A stretch of 64,000 bases of DNA from Nereocystis luetkeana (lineage: Eukaryota > Sar > Phaeophyceae > Laminariales > Laminariaceae). Position 1 is the first letter of the stretch. Every line of letters begins with the position of its first letter. Below the pieces are notes generated by a model. It was given only the letters and a program-made list of their open reading frames with translations, searched no databases and was not told the origin of the DNA. Made by a program: the position numbers and the translations under genes. Shown piece by piece: positions 1 to 11,435 of this stretch. The stretch spans positions 4,646,045 to 4,710,044 of the forward strand of contig JARUPZ010000006.1 of assembly GCA_031213475.1 (NCBI GenBank), in the 5' to 3' direction.

Positions 1-1068
1 GAAGCCCCACGCAGGCTGCAGGAGCGTCGGGGATACAGCGATCGAGCTGAGCACAGTCGTGACCCGGCCGGTGCCCGTGTGGGTTGGGAGGCGAAGAGGG
101 ATAACCACGCTGAGCTTGCGATGGCCTTGTAATTGTTTGAGGCGCCGCGGGTGGTCCCCTCTGTGTGCTAGCGGCCGTCGCACATCGCGCTGCGGCTGCT
201 CCGGTGGCTGTGCCCCTCGTAAAAGATGGGTCTCGCCTCTCAAGCAGTCGACGATGTGGTTCCAAGTTTCCGTGGGTTGCTTCGGTTTGGTGGAACACGC
301 TACCTTGAGTTGGACAGACTCCCCGAATTGGAGATTCGGCCGAAAGTGCAGCTGCATTCTGCACTACTAGAAACTGCTGTGCAGGGCGTGGGTCTTATTA
401 TTAATGGTCGAGGTGCGCCTTTCGGCCGGCCAGCTTTTTTCAGGGGAAACGCCACCCAAACATGCGGTGGAGCCGCGTGACTACCCCGGCCGACCTCGAG
501 CCCCCCAGAAGGTTGGGGTTGGGGTCGGGGTTTCTGGGTTAGGGTTAGGGTCAGGCCTGGGGTTAGGTTGGTCTGGGTCCACGTGCAAGGTTGAAAATGA
601 CGACACATACATGTCCTGCACAAAGTTTTGTGCAGGATGCAGCTGCGCGCATAAAGCGCACGCCCGACTTGAATAACAGGGAGAGGGAAAGAAGAAAGAA
701 GCCCCAAAAGACTCTTCTTGCTGAATTCTTCTTTTTTTTTCGAATTTTATCTAAAAAACGCCTGCTTGGTGAGTCACTTTCCGCCCAATCCGGTGCAAAT
801 CAAATCAAACGAGAACAGCATGTCCGAAGTTCAAACATCCTAGGTAACAGGGGGGGGGCTCGTTCTTGTTGTCTGATTTCCTGGGAATTCAAGTTTTGTA
901 ATATTCTGCTCGTTTTTCGAATGTGGAAGATAGAGCGGGTGAGATATGGGATTTTGTGGAGAGAGGTGTTGAATCTTGCTTGACTCTTGAAAAGAGTTCA
1001 AGGTGTGAATCATTTTCAAACATTCGATTTTCCACTCGTTCTTGCATCCCAGGTGTGTCCGGGGCGTA
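1..1068. other. Left-edge intergenic region, no gene seen
   Basis: No open frame here shows a recognisable domain, a signal peptide or a convincing splice arrangement. The short frames overlap each other on both strands. The only structure noted is the telomere-like stretch at 534-570. Confidence 0.5.
534..570 (+). repeat. Interstitial telomere-like TTAGGG repeat
   Basis: Two adjacent GGTTAGGG units are followed by degenerate GGGTCAGG and GGGTTAGG units. A second short match, two TTAGGG units, is at 5918-5935. The tract is too short and degenerate to be a real chromosome end. It suggests the telomere unit of this genome is TTAGGG-like, but that is an inference. Confidence 0.5.
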
Positions 1069-1079
1069 TCTATCAGTTC

Positions 1080-1161
1080 AACCCTTCTAGGGCCGCAGTC
1101 CCGTGTTTGTTGGGGATAAAACAGACAAATTTCAAGTAATTTGTCCCCAAAACGGGACTCG
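1080..1161. mobile_element. MITE-C copy, degenerate
   Basis: The left arm reads CCTTCTAGGGCCGCAGTCCCG and the right arm TTTGTCCCCAAAACGGGACT. This is the same foldback seen in better form at 5576-5678 and 28934-29026. The outer right end is lost. Confidence 0.6.
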
Positions 1162-1206
1162 TGTATTTTCAGCCAGCCGAATTTCGATTTGTATTATTTT
1201 TCTGAT

Positions 1207-1262
1207 CTTCCTAGGGTTCCTGCACCTTTGTGTGACCACGGACTTCTTTTCGTTGTAGAGTT
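1207..1262 (+). repeat. Dispersed repeat paired with 5529-5578
   Basis: About 50 bases containing CACCTTTGTGTGACCACGG are nearly identical to 5529-5578. Each copy lies beside a MITE-C element, downstream of it here and upstream of it at 5576. The two may be parts of one larger repeat that has been rearranged. Confidence 0.6.
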
Positions 1263-1268
1263 AATGTG

Positions 1269-1519
<251 letters not shown>

Positions 1520-2215
1520 GAGCCATGCCGAGAAGGGTTGTTTGCGGTTAGAACAATTCATGATAAATTTGTTGAGCTCGAGCCCCTGTATTCTATCTTC
1601 CTGGTTCGTTGAGGATCAAGCCTTATATTCAGCTCTCGTTTCCGTACAATTATGGCCTCCGGAGAGTGTCTTAGATAATAAGAGGGCTGACGAGCTGTCT
1701 GTATGATCAATTGCACCGCTCGTTACCCGAATAATGCATGCAGCAAGACTGCTGGATCAATCAACCCGGCCCTCTTTCTCCCACAATAACACGGAGGATT
1801 TTCAATGAACCCTTTGTTTTCGGTGATATATTCCTATTCCTCTTCCTATTTATTCGTATCGCCATCGATGAAATAAATGCATTCGAGCGCTGTTCTCAGT
1901 TTGCTTGTGTTTTTTTTGTGAAGTTGGTGGGAGTGTGGAGAGAGAGATCCGTTTTTTTTTCTTTGGGCTCGGCTCATACTGAGCGTCTACGCGCTGGCTA
2001 TCAGTATTAATTACTCGTGATCGTACTGGACGGTGGTATGGGAAAACTGACGTGGCTCTTTTTTTCATCGAATGTACAGCTAGCTCACGCTTTCGCGCCT
2101 TCCGCTACAATCCATTTTTTTAGGTAAGAAAAAGCCCTTACGAGTATGCACTCGGCGAGACTTGAACCCACAAAATTGATCTTAGTAGGCACGCGGAGCA
2201 CCTACAAAAAAGGTT
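1520..2215. other. Intergenic, no gene seen
   Basis: AT-rich sequence without a supported gene. At 2155-2205 the minus strand contains GGGTTCAAGTCTCGC, which resembles a tRNA B box, but no cloverleaf can be drawn around it. Confidence 0.4.
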
Positions 2216-2449
2216 CATTCTTATCGGAGAGCGTTTTTTCCAAAATATCCAAAGTTTGGAAATAATCGGAGATACGTATCGATATACGGAGGCGTTCTGT
2301 CACTATTCGTGAAATTCTCCAGAACCAAAAATATCAAGTTCGTTAACATTCCAATATTTATTAGGAAAAAAACAGGAAAATATGGAAGCCTGAAAAATTG
2401 CGCGAAAAAAAATTCGAAAATCTGGAAAAAAAACTCTCCGATAAGAATG
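2216..2449. mobile_element. MITE-D copy 1
   Basis: The ends are inverted repeats: ATTCTTATCGGAGAGCGTTT on the left and the complement ending CTCTCCGATAAGAATG on the right. The element is about 234 bp with no coding capacity. The interior (GGAGGCGTTCTGTCACTATT) is shared with 10799-11037 in the same orientation and with 11206-11435 in inverted orientation. Non-autonomous DNA transposon is the natural reading. Confidence 0.85.
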
Positions 2450-2629
2450 ACACCACCGGGGATATGAACACAATTAATTGCACTTACAGCAATTCGATAC
2501 GAGTCGACCAGGGAAGATCGTGTCAATTGCGAGCTGTTGGGTGTCAGTACAGCAGAAGAAGCGGCGCAAACTATCATACAGCAGTAAAAATGGACGGTAC
2601 AACATGTGTGTGTGTGTTCTTCACATTAA

Positions 2630-3000
2630 ACCGTTCTTTCTACCCGTCGACATCCAGCACAACCAGTGTCCGTGCCGATTCTTCAATCCTAGAAGAGATA
2701 CAAGTTCTGCGGTCACAAAGCTACGCCACAGAGATACTACGTTGCCACGTGTGCAGTGTGAACTGCAGTGGGCAATGCAAAGCCATGTCATCATACTAGA
2801 TACGACAGGCACGACATACGCAATCTATGAAATAGTGAAACGAAAAGAAACAATCAAAGAGAAAACAAAAACAAGGTAGACAAATCGAAAAAGAAAAAGA
2901 AGAAAAATGAAAGCAAAATCTAAGAGAAACAATCTGTCGTGCCCCCCCCCCCGCAGGCGAGGTGGCCAACACTTGAAAAAGAAGGAGCTGGAAAAAAGAA
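2630..3000. repeat. Old dispersed repeat, second copy near 7050-7330
   Basis: The blocks CTTTCTACCC..AGT..CC and TCCTAGA.GAGATAC..TTCTG..GTCACA occur in the same order here and at 7050-7150. In both places they are followed by a purine-rich stretch dominated by AAAAGAAA. No coding potential is visible. Confidence 0.5.
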
Positions 3001-3706
3001 GAAATAACAAAAAACACCACTGCTTGTGAACAGAGTAAGACAAAGAACCAAGGAGAAAGTAACAAGGAAAAATAACAAAGGGGAAATAACAGGCAGACCA
3101 AAGCCCAAAGCACCTTCCAGGTGGCGGCAGCAGCTTGTGGTACGAGTAGTATAGCCAGGTTCTCCCTGCTGATTATGTATGTACGGACGTACCAACATTG
3201 TTCACGACAATAATACATAGAACGTAATGAGAAGGAAGGAGCAAATACAGCAAAAAATAGAGTAGACAAGCTGAAAGTTGGCACGGAAGGGAGGTAGACT
3301 TGGTGCATGGGTTTCCTTTTATTTGTTTCCGAGGTTTTCTTCTTTCGGGAAAGTTATGAGTGATCCATGTTGAAGATCATGCTGCACATTGTCGGATGGC
3401 AAGAGAAATAATAATACAACCACGTACGTGCAGGGTACATGTTTAAATAATTCGAGGTGACACGCAACCACTCACAGGAATGTTGGCAATCTCGTGCGCT
3501 ACGTACCATGAGAGTCAGCGCTTTCAGCCACATTAATTATCAGAAAGAACAGCAGCTACCATGATGAGCTGGCACCGCAACAAGAAGATGAACACTAGGG
3601 GCAAGGGTGGGACGAAATCAGCAAAAAAAAAAAAAAACGTCGCCCGTGTATAGTGGTAGCACCTCTCGGAGCTTGCTTGTGGGCCGCGGGTCGAGAAGAA
3701 GAACGT
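3001..3706. other. Intergenic, no gene seen
   Basis: No supported gene or repeat. An A-run lies at 3621-3636. Confidence 0.4.
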
Positions 3707-4190
3707 ACGCGTCCCGTCGAGGAAAAAATATACCGTCCCGTCCCGACCTTGCAGCAGGAAAGAAGAAATATGTATCATGATAGTATCGTATTTACCGTCC
3801 CGTTCAGCCGAGGAGGAAAAAATATTTTGCCGTCCCGCCCCGTCGAAGAAAAACAAAATGCCCGTCCCGTCCCGTCCCGCCGAGGGGGAAAATTATTTAC
3901 CGTTCCGTCCCGCCGAGGAAAAAATATACCGTCCCGTCCCGTCGAGGAAAAAAATAATTACCGTCCCGTCCCGCCGAGGAAAAAAATTATTACCGTCCCG
4001 TCCCGCCGGAGGAAGAAATACTTGCCGTCCCCTACCGTCGAGAAAATATGTCCCGTTGGAATTTTACCGTCTCGTTCCGTCGAGAAATTATGCACCCGCT
4101 GTCCCGTCCCGCCAATTATGTATGTCTTCATTTTACCGTCCCGTTTTTCCCCGCCAAACAAGTTAAATCTGTCCCGTCCCGTCCCGCCAC
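3707..4190 (+). repeat. Minisatellite of CCGTCCCGTCCCG-(C/T)CGAGGAAAAA units
   Basis: About fifteen imperfect units of 25-35 bases alternate CCGTCCCGTCCCG with GAGGAAAAAAT-type spacers. Reading frames through it give Arg/Pro/Ser-rich strings (PSRPVEEK and similar) that merely reflect the repeat. Confidence 0.85.
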
Positions 4191-4434
4191 GATTCTTATT
4201 CAATGTGATAAGCCTTGGAGATTACGAAATTCTAGCACGCAAAGGGGTGTGGTAGAAAAATCCCATTTCATCAAAAGGTAAGAAGTAATATCTCGGCGAG
4301 CAGATTACCTGCCAGGTACCAGGTAGGTACCAAAGAAAGGAAGGAAGGAAGCAAGGATGGGGGGACTTCTGGCAGGGAGCGAGGGAGACAGGGCGGGTGG
4401 GAGGGAGCAAGGGAGGGATGGGGAGAGGGACGGA

Positions 4435-4517
4435 GCCTCGGCGAGGGCTTCGACCTGATGCGTGCGTGCTGTATGGGCGAAGTCGTTTCGAGCGAACTCG
4501 TCCGTAGGTGACCATTA
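4435..4517 (+). repeat. Repeat copy 1 of a pair (second at 4770-4858)
   Basis: GCGAGGGCTTCGACCTGATG and a downstream TCCGT.GGTGACCATT block occur in both copies with similar spacing. No function is recognised. Confidence 0.6.
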
Positions 4518-4769
4518 TTGCATTTATTTGTTGTTGCGCTGCCTCTTATCTCTTCTCGCTTGCAGCACACCTGCTGTATGTAGTACAAAGATGAATTTTA
4601 CCCAATTCCACTTGAAAACAGACTTGACGAAGAGTTTTTTCGCTGCCCTCGAGCGATTGCCGCTGCTCGATCCATCTCCCCGATTGGGATGCTGAAAGTC
4701 AACTCTGATAACTAACTCCACACACAGGGCACGCGAAGAGGTAGGTGTGGTTTGTGCCATGATATATAT

Positions 4770-4858
4770 GACGCTCGCCTCCGCGAGGGCTTCGACCTGA
4801 TGCTCGCGGCATGGGGCGTCGCCGTCTCGCAAAAAAAATTGTCCGTGGGTGACCATTG
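4770..4858 (+). repeat. Repeat copy 2 of a pair (first at 4435-4517)
   Basis: It shares the CGAGGGCTTCGACCTGATG block and the GTCCGT.GGTGACCATT block with copy 1. The stretch between the copies (4518-4769) and the stretch after them to 5419 contain no supported gene. Confidence 0.6.
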
Positions 4859-5419
4859 AGTGATTCTGATCGGACAGGCAGACAAGTTTGCATGGTGGTG
4901 CAGACAGAAAAGTTTTCTGAATCCAAACCAGAGACCACAACAAACCAGAGACTACAAGTAGTTTCCACTTACTTGTCAAGTGAGGGAAGAATGGGGTCAT
5001 GTGTGGGCGCAAGAAAAGCTCACCAGGAGGATGCCATCATGCAGTTAGTTGATATGTGTCAGCCCCCTTGAGTGGGGAACGTCGCGAAGCCGCCAACAAA
5101 GGCTGCACGGTTCTTGCTCGCTGCTATTCGGCAGGAGGAGGTCGCTGGGTTCGAGAGGTGCGCAAGCGAGGGTTGGACGTTCAGAGAACGAAAAAGGAGA
5201 CGGCCCTTCAACCTTCGAAGGACGGCATATATATCCCGTTATTAACCCTTCCTTGACGGACGCCAAACTAGTATTAATAGTGTGGAAAACTATAATTTAC
5301 ACCATTATTGACCGATGCCCGTTCGCCTCGACAGACCGTCTCCTGACATCTTTGACGAAAGGTAGGGAAGAGTTTCTATGAGAGGATGGGAACCGATGTT
5401 GCATATATTGGGATCGTCC

Positions 5420-5528
5420 TATTACGGGATACCATAGTTAACAGGGCCTACGGTATAGATCAAAACCTATATGTTTATCCATTTTTACTAACAATATTTG
5501 GTCCTGTTAACTATGGCCCCCCGTAATA
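5420..5528. mobile_element. MITE-A copy (5420)
   Basis: About 109 bp with near-perfect terminal inverted repeats: TATTACGGGA.ACCATAGTTA on the left and AACTATGGCCCCCCGTAATA on the right. The core is AT-rich with ACAATATTTGGTCCTGTTAA. The whole element is a long imperfect palindrome with no coding capacity. Confidence 0.9.
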
Positions 5529-5578
5529 GGGTTCCAGCACCTTTGTGTGACCACGGGCTCCTTTTCGTTTGAGAGTTA
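5529..5578 (+). repeat. Dispersed repeat paired with 1207-1262
   Basis: CACCTTTGTGTGACCACGGG followed by CTTTTCGTTTGAGAGTTAA, nearly the same as at 1207-1262. It sits directly between a MITE-A and a MITE-C. Confidence 0.6.
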
Positions 5579-5678
5579 ACCCCTTTAGAACCGCAGTCTC
5601 GTTTTGGGGGCAAACTACTTGAAATTTGACTGGTTTGTCCCCACATATATATGGGACTGCGGTTCTAAAAGAGTTAAT
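5576..5678. mobile_element. MITE-C copy (5576)
   Basis: A foldback of about 100 bp. The left arm CCCTTTAGAACCGCAGTC pairs with the right arm GACTGCGGTTCTAAAAGAG. The core is ACTTGAAATTTGACTGGTTT. It has no coding capacity. Confidence 0.85.
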
Positions 5679-6064
5679 AATGTGAGAAGAACAACATATT
5701 GTGGTCGTCGGGTTAATAGGAGTATGTATCGTTACGTACGCAAGAAACCGATTTCGCTCACCACATCTTCTGAGTATACCTGGTATTTTTTTATATTTTT
5801 TTTACAGCAGTAGTATAGCAGGCGGATGACAAAGAGTACAAATATCACAGAATATCTAGACCGCCCCGTGTCGGGCTATCATCAACAAATGAAATGCACG
5901 AAACATCTTTAAACCAGGTTAGGGTTAGGGTGAGAGGTTGGCCACTTCTTATGCAGTCGGAAACTTGGATTGAAAAAGCCGGTTTCCGATTAGAGACAAA
6001 AAATGTCAATCACGAGGTGTTTTTCACTTACTTCCAAGGAGGGCCGAGCAGGAGCAAGAAAAAG

Positions 6065-6206
6065 TATTATATAGGAGGGCCATGATAGTAAATACCTGGT
6101 AGGATCTACGGTACACAAAAAACCTACCGGTATGTACATATATTCGCTTATTTTTGCAGATGTTTTAATAACTATATTACGTCCTATTTACTATGGTCCC
6201 CCGTAA
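6065..6206. mobile_element. MITE-A copy (6065), diverged
   Basis: Left end TATAGGAGGGCCATGATAGT and right end TATTTACTATGGTCCCCCGT match the AGTAAATA-type subfamily of MITE-A. The interior is disturbed by a TACCTGGTA-like insertion. Confidence 0.65.
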
Positions 6207-7461
6207 AACAAGAATATATATATATACTGCTGTGCGAAAAAACGTGATACGAAACAAAAAAAGTGGTACGCACTGGGATCAACTGCTTCTTCTACATCAA
6301 CATCGTATGTGATCCTGGGATACCCCGACGGTTTACGCTTGCAAAATTCAGACCTTCATTTCTTCCGTCGCCCGATTCCTCTCCAAAATAATTCCCAAAA
6401 ATATTTTTTCAAAACAATATACCAGTACACCAGGTATAATATAGGTACGATGCGTACCTGACACCAGGTTACATCTCAAAACACCGTGCCCTCCCTTCCC
6501 CACAGAACACTTCCCTGCACGTCGTTGCTCGTCGGAACAGCTGACCCTCGCTGCCGTACGTCTCTAGTCTCCAGTCGATAGAAGAACATCAGCCCGGTCT
6601 CTTGTAGACGAAGTCTTAACACCCCTTTCCCAGACAATAAGGCATTTGCTCAGCGAAGGTCAACGCTTCGAAGCGCTGGAACATCATGGCACCCTCCTCC
6701 GTCGGGTGAGGCTTGTTTGTGTTTTGTGGTTGTATTAATAGTTGTTATCACATTGGCTCATCGCCACAATGCAATGCATAGGCCCAATCTTCTAAGGGTC
6801 ATTCGAGCGAAGCGAGCGGTAAGTCGGACTGGGAAATCGAGGGTAGCAAGGTATTAAGCCGGCTGCAGGCCAATTTTTTTTTTATTAAAAGCAACCCACA
6901 AAAAACGTGATTATGCATGCTTACTATAGTTGCTTACCAACACTAATCTACAGCAGATCCTCGAAAGGTACTTATGAAATATATACACACTCTGTACAGC
7001 AGCAGCACTCTTCTATTGGTGCGTGATATCAACTATTGTTGTTGTAGTTGTTGTCTTCGTCCTTTCTACCCAGGTTCATCAGTACACCCAATGTCCGTCC
7101 TGATTCCTTATCCTAGAGAGATACTGATTCTGTTGTCACATACTGTGAGACAGAGGAAGACCAAAATATATATAAATATCGCAAATTCAAGTGTCAAGCA
7201 AGTGAAGTGTCAGCGTACCGGGTGCGAGAACACAACAACACAAGCAAGACCGGAAAAATAAGAGCAAAAGACAATAAAACAAAAAAAAAGACAAGAAGTC
7301 TGAAATGAAAAAAAAGAAGAAAAAAAAACAAAATACAAACGATGCAAGGACTTCAGAAAGGCTGCTAGACGGACAGCATACGTACTCAGGAAGGGCAGGT
7401 ATCTGCTGCACGGACGAAGCAACACGAAAGAGAGGTAGATACAGGCAAAGGTCTGTAAGAG
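6207..7461. other. Intergenic, no gene seen; second copy of old repeat at 7050-7330
   Basis: No supported gene. Positions 7050-7330 hold the diverged partner of the repeat at 2630-3000. A TATATATAT run is near 6218. Confidence 0.45.
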
Positions 7462-7990
7462 CTAGTCGAACCGATACCTAGCCACCCGATCTATAATTTC
7501 GTTTCTGCATTCGTCGACAGCTGCATCAGAGCAGCTGCCCCTCCCCCCTCCCCCCCTCCCCTTGTCGCCGTTCTTGGCGTCCTCTGCTGCGTGGCACAGC
7601 CGGCTCTTCTGTGCTTCGTCCCTGTGCCACCTTGCCATGAAACAGTCTGCCGCTTCGACGACGCCCCGGTACCACTTCCCGCTCTTCTTAGCCGCCCTCG
7701 GCCATAACAACGTCTCTACTCCGAACAGCAGGGGGGAGCTTTCCGTGGACCCCTCGGTGGCTTGAAAAACCCTGAGGTCGTCTGCTAGGCATTGGGCCCA
7801 GTTCTTTTCCGGTCGGCCTCGTCCCGGGTTCTCCCCACCAGCCATCGTCCCAAACATCACCCGGCGGGTCAGCCGCTCATTGGTCGTCCGCTGTACGGCC
7901 CCCGCAAAGAGGAGGCGTCGTTTGCGGATGGGCGCGTATGATATAGGCATGACTCTTGCAGCAAAAGAAGATATTATTAATAGTAGTACC
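7462..7990 (-). pseudogene. Relic of a non-LTR retrotransposon C-terminus
   Basis: The minus-strand frame reads YAPIRKRRLLFAGAVQRT, then RLTRRVMFGTMAGGENPGRG and RPEKNWAQCLADDLRVF, and continues to a stop at 7462-7464. The order of a basic RRLLFAG block, a short linker, RRVMFGTMAGG, GRGRPEKNW and a final CLADDL is typical of the region after the reverse transcriptase in many LINE polyproteins, where the usual form is RRL.W.GHV.R followed by G.R..GRP...W..C...D. Further downstream a KWYRGVVEAADCFMARW segment also fits such tails. No reverse transcriptase or endonuclease domain is visible upstream, so this is a 5'-truncated remnant. The conserved block is recognised from family knowledge. The assignment to LINEs is firm but the clade is not. 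Confidence 0.65.
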
Positions 7991-8230
7991 ACAGGTAAGC
8001 TCTGCGTAGCGGCCAAGTCTTACATAGAGTCCTTCCTCGGCAGGAGCTTGCTTTTGATGTTTCGTCCCTCACGCGCCCTCTTTTCGTATGCGAGGCAACG
8101 TCCTCGCGCTCGAAAAGGGGCAACAAGGTGAAGGAACCAGACAGATGAGTAGCGATATACCGTACCTGATGGCAACAATCGGAACGTTTGGGTCGACTTT
8201 TCGAGTTACTCCGTGCGGTCAAACTCGTCG

Positions 8231-8347
8231 TACTACGGGGGGGACCATACATAGTAAATAGGACCAAATATTGTTAGTAAAAGTAGGCAAATATATAGGT
8301 TTTTGTCTGTACCGTGAGTCCTAGTTTCTATGGTCTCTCTCGTGATA
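8231..8347. mobile_element. MITE-A copy (8231), diverged
   Basis: The left end TACTACGGGGGGGACCATAC and the core AGTAAATAGGACCAAATATT are clear. The right end is degenerate (CCTAGTTTCTATGGTCTC). Confidence 0.75.
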
Positions 8348-9472
8348 TTACATTTTTTACACATTGTGTTGCGCCCCCCTTGGAAAATTGTGCGGGAGGA
8401 CTGCTGTCGTATTTACGGCCTCGGTTTGCGTGTATACATACATCCTCGGTCAGTCCGGGCGCGCTCGGAGCCCAAGACGGGAGGAGTCGGCCCGCCGTTG
8501 CGAAGCCCTCCGCGTACTGAAGTATGCTATGAATACGTCCATATATATTCGTTCGTCTTCTTTCTTCAAGAAACTTGCTTGAGCCAACTAACTGCTGTGA
8601 GCATAAAAATGTAAATTTAATCCTTCATTACTTTTGGTTCGACGATCATCCAATCGAAGGAGTTCGAGACTGAATTGCACTCTGAGAATCGAGATTATTC
8701 CCCGATCTTCCAGAGATCGACAGCGCGTTCGATTTCCCCTGTTGACTGTTGTTGAACCTGAATCGAGATTGAAAGATGCAATAATCGAATATCGAAGATA
8801 GATCGCGATTCCTCTGTATGTATATCGAAGATCGCGATTCCTCTGTGGAGGTGTCTCCCCGCTCAGATTGCGCCTCGCCGTGACGCACGATCACACTACG
8901 AGTATGAATGTGAAACAAATAACCCCTCCGGCGCTCTCTCATCGCGCTGCAACACATGAAAGCCTTGTTTTTGGCGTGTCAGTGTGCAGGTGTGTGTGCA
9001 CAGAGTAGGGCACAGCACACTGGGACAACAGACCCACGCAGGCAAAAACAATTACCCATTACCTGGTACACAGTACCAAATGATGCGAAAAAGGCATGGG
9101 ATTCACCACCTCATTGCGCCCCACCGAAATACTTGCTGTGTACTGTTAGTAGGTGCACTGCTCTACCATACCAGGTGCCTTGGTATATGATATCACGAAT
9201 CATTATATTTCGCGGGCAGCAAGAACTGCGAAATCACTTCTTTTCCAAAGATCGGCCGAAAAAAACGATGCCGGCTCTGTTCTTGATACTATTCAGACCC
9301 CTCCTCGGGAGGTATTTTTTTTCTGCCGATATTTTCACAGAATCGATCGCCGACGATTCCAGAGACGGTCTCCAACACTACTTCGTATGGACACTGAGAC
9401 GTTTGTTTGAATTCATAGACGGCAGGTTGTCGGCGCCCTCGGCAGTCGAATGGTCAAACCTCATACAACCAC
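8348..9472. other. Intergenic, no gene seen
   Basis: Several open frames exist, including one of 191 codons from 8956 that runs straight into the MITE-A at 9473. None has a recognisable domain or a splice-supported structure. Short tandem blocks containing ATCGCGATTCCTCTGT occur twice near 8805-8845. Confidence 0.4.
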
Positions 9473-9581
9473 TATTACGGGGGACCATAGTTAATAGGAC
9501 CTATGGTGTACATAAAATCCTATATATTTAACCATTTTTACCAACAATATTTGGTCCTACTAACTATGGTCCCCCGTAATA
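9473..9581. mobile_element. MITE-A copy (9473)
   Basis: About 109 bp, with TATTACGGGGGACCATAGTT and its complement at the two ends and the family core ACAATATTTGGTCCTA. It is one of the best preserved copies. Confidence 0.92.
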
Positions 9582-10451
9582 GTAAGGCCGCCGCTTTCGC
9601 CAGTTCGAACCCCCCCCCTCGAAGAGAAGTTGGTGTGTGTGAAAAGGGCTTCAGAAATCATAATATATACTACTACTGGTAAACGTTGTATAGCAACGTA
9701 TTGTATGCGCGCTTCTACGTGAGAAGAAATTGTCGATCTGAGACACGAAAGGGAGGGAACCGGCGAGGAAATGAAACGATATAAATGGGCGGAGGGGGGC
9801 GGGGGGGGGGGGGGGGGGGGGGGGCAACGGCTGCAACAGAAATAATAGGGCTGAACATAGTTGACAGCTGAATGCTTGGCAGCGAGAAGAAGTCGAAGTT
9901 TCCGTCAGAGGTGGGATAACAGAGTATGAATCGGGGGGGGGGGGTTGAATGTCCCTATTTTCACCCTCCTTTCACACCCCCGTCTGAACTGCTGTCAGTT
10001 AATAATCGCGTCGAACCCTGTTCTTGGCCCCCGGGAACGCCAACTGAAACGACAGTTAGTTGTGTATATCACCACGCCTTCGGCCTTTTTACGCTCCGAC
10101 GCAGTCGGCGCTGCTAGGGCCAAGTGCAACTAACTGTGACACCCATCACCTCGTCTTCCACATTGGCGTCGGGGCTGCTCGAGCTGTCTCGCCATTCATA
10201 GCCTTCCAAAAGACCGTAATCAAAGTAAGGGCAGTCAGTCGCCGTCGGAATATATCGCAACGGTAGGTCTCACCTATTTATTGCCCAACAACCTGACTAC
10301 GTGCGTGACTAGACGACCCAGGACCGCTATCTATCACGTTCAGGCGATCTGTGGACGTAGTTAGCGCCTCTTTCGGGTCCTTTTTTTCCCTCCGTCGGCG
10401 ATATCATCATCATCAGTGCCGTGGAGCCAAACTTCGATTCGGTTAGGTTCC
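9582..10451. other. Intergenic, no gene seen; poly(G) tract
   Basis: No supported gene. A G-rich run of about 35 bases lies at 9788-9824 and a shorter one at 9935-9944. Confidence 0.4.
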
Positions 10452-10562
10452 TATTACGGGGGGGGCCATAGTTAACAGGACCAAATATTGTTAGTGAAAA
10501 TGGTTAAACATATAGGTTTTTATGTGTACCATAGGTCCTGTTAACTATGGTCCCCCGTAATA
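10452..10562. mobile_element. MITE-A copy (10452)
   Basis: Intact ends (TATTACGGGGG and CCCCCGTAATA) with the core GTTAACAGGACCAAATATTG. About 111 bp. Confidence 0.92.
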
Positions 10563-10798
10563 CCAAACGTTATATCCCTGCCGTAACACGGCGTGTGGCA
10601 TACCGAAGTCGTGCAGTCAATGAATGCAAGTCTTAGGGTTGAGTGAGGATTTCTCCCACGGACGGCGACACCAGTGCCAGCCATCCTTTGGGTATTCAAA
10701 CCTTTCCTCGGTCGACGTTGTCGTGGCTGTTGGCCTTGTTTCGTATATTGGCCCTCCATTCACGGCTGGACGAGAGACTCACAGGCTTCCTGATTCCC

Positions 10799-11037
10799 AT
10801 TCTTATCCGAGAGCTTTTTTTCCAGAATTTCCCAAGTTTGGATATAATTCGACACACGCTTCAAGATATATATGGAGGCGTTCTGTCACAATGTGTGAAA
10901 TCCTTCAGAAGCGAAAAAAAACAGGAAAGCCATATTTCACATCTTAAAAAAAAAAAAAAACAGAATTATCTGGAAGGTTCAAAAATTGCGCGAAAAAGAT
11001 ATGGAAAGTATGGGGGAAAAGCTCTCCGACAAGAATG
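10799..11037. mobile_element. MITE-D copy 2
   Basis: The ends ATTCTTATCCGAGAGCTTTT and GCTCTCCGACAAGAATG form the same inverted repeat as at 2216-2449. The interior has the same orientation as copy 1 but is expanded by an A-run at 10945-10960. Confidence 0.85.
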
Positions 11038-11205
11038 TGACCCTATGTTATAAGGATTACCTTGGGCTGGGTAATCGATCGATCTTTTACCCCCATAGCT
11101 CAGTAGTAGGTAACACCGTCACATTTGACGTCGCACGACCCTAACCAAGAACGCCAAGAAATACGCACAGTCCACAGAACGTACAAGTAGGCTGGTCCTA
11201 ACGGT

Positions 11206-11435
11206 CATTCTTATCCGAGAGCTTTTTTTTCCAAATTTTCGACATTTTTTTCGCGCAATTTTTCACTCTTCCATATTTTCCTGTTTTTTCCGAATATTGG
11301 AATGTTAACGAACTTGATACTTTTGGTCCTGGAGAATTTCACGAATAGTGACAGAACGCCTCCGTATATTGATACATTTCTCCGATTATTTCCAAACTCT
11401 GGAAATTATGGAAAAAACGCTCTCCGATAAGAATG
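11206..11435. mobile_element. MITE-D copy 3, inverted
   Basis: CATTCTTATCCGAGAGC at the left and CGCTCTCCGATAAGAATG at the right. The interior (AGTGACAGAACGCCTCCGTA) is the reverse complement of copies 1 and 2. Only about 170 bp separate it from copy 2. Confidence 0.87.

Noticed and set aside
534..570. True telomere or chromosome end
   Set aside because: Only a few degenerate units inside ordinary sequence.
2155..2215. Possible tRNA on the minus strand (GGGTTCAAGTCTCGC)
   Set aside because: B-box-like sequence only; the rest cannot be folded into a cloverleaf.
7187..7425. Hydrophobic minus-strand frames as small membrane proteins
   Set aside because: They come from A-rich sequence (TTT/TTC codons on the complement) inside an old repeat.
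8956..9531. 191-codon frame as a gene
   Set aside because: Ends inside a MITE-A, has no recognisable domain and no splice support.
11085..11150. Possible tRNA gene (CCCCATAGCTCAGTAGTAGG)
   Set aside because: An A-box-like start is present but there is no anticodon loop of normal size and no T arm.
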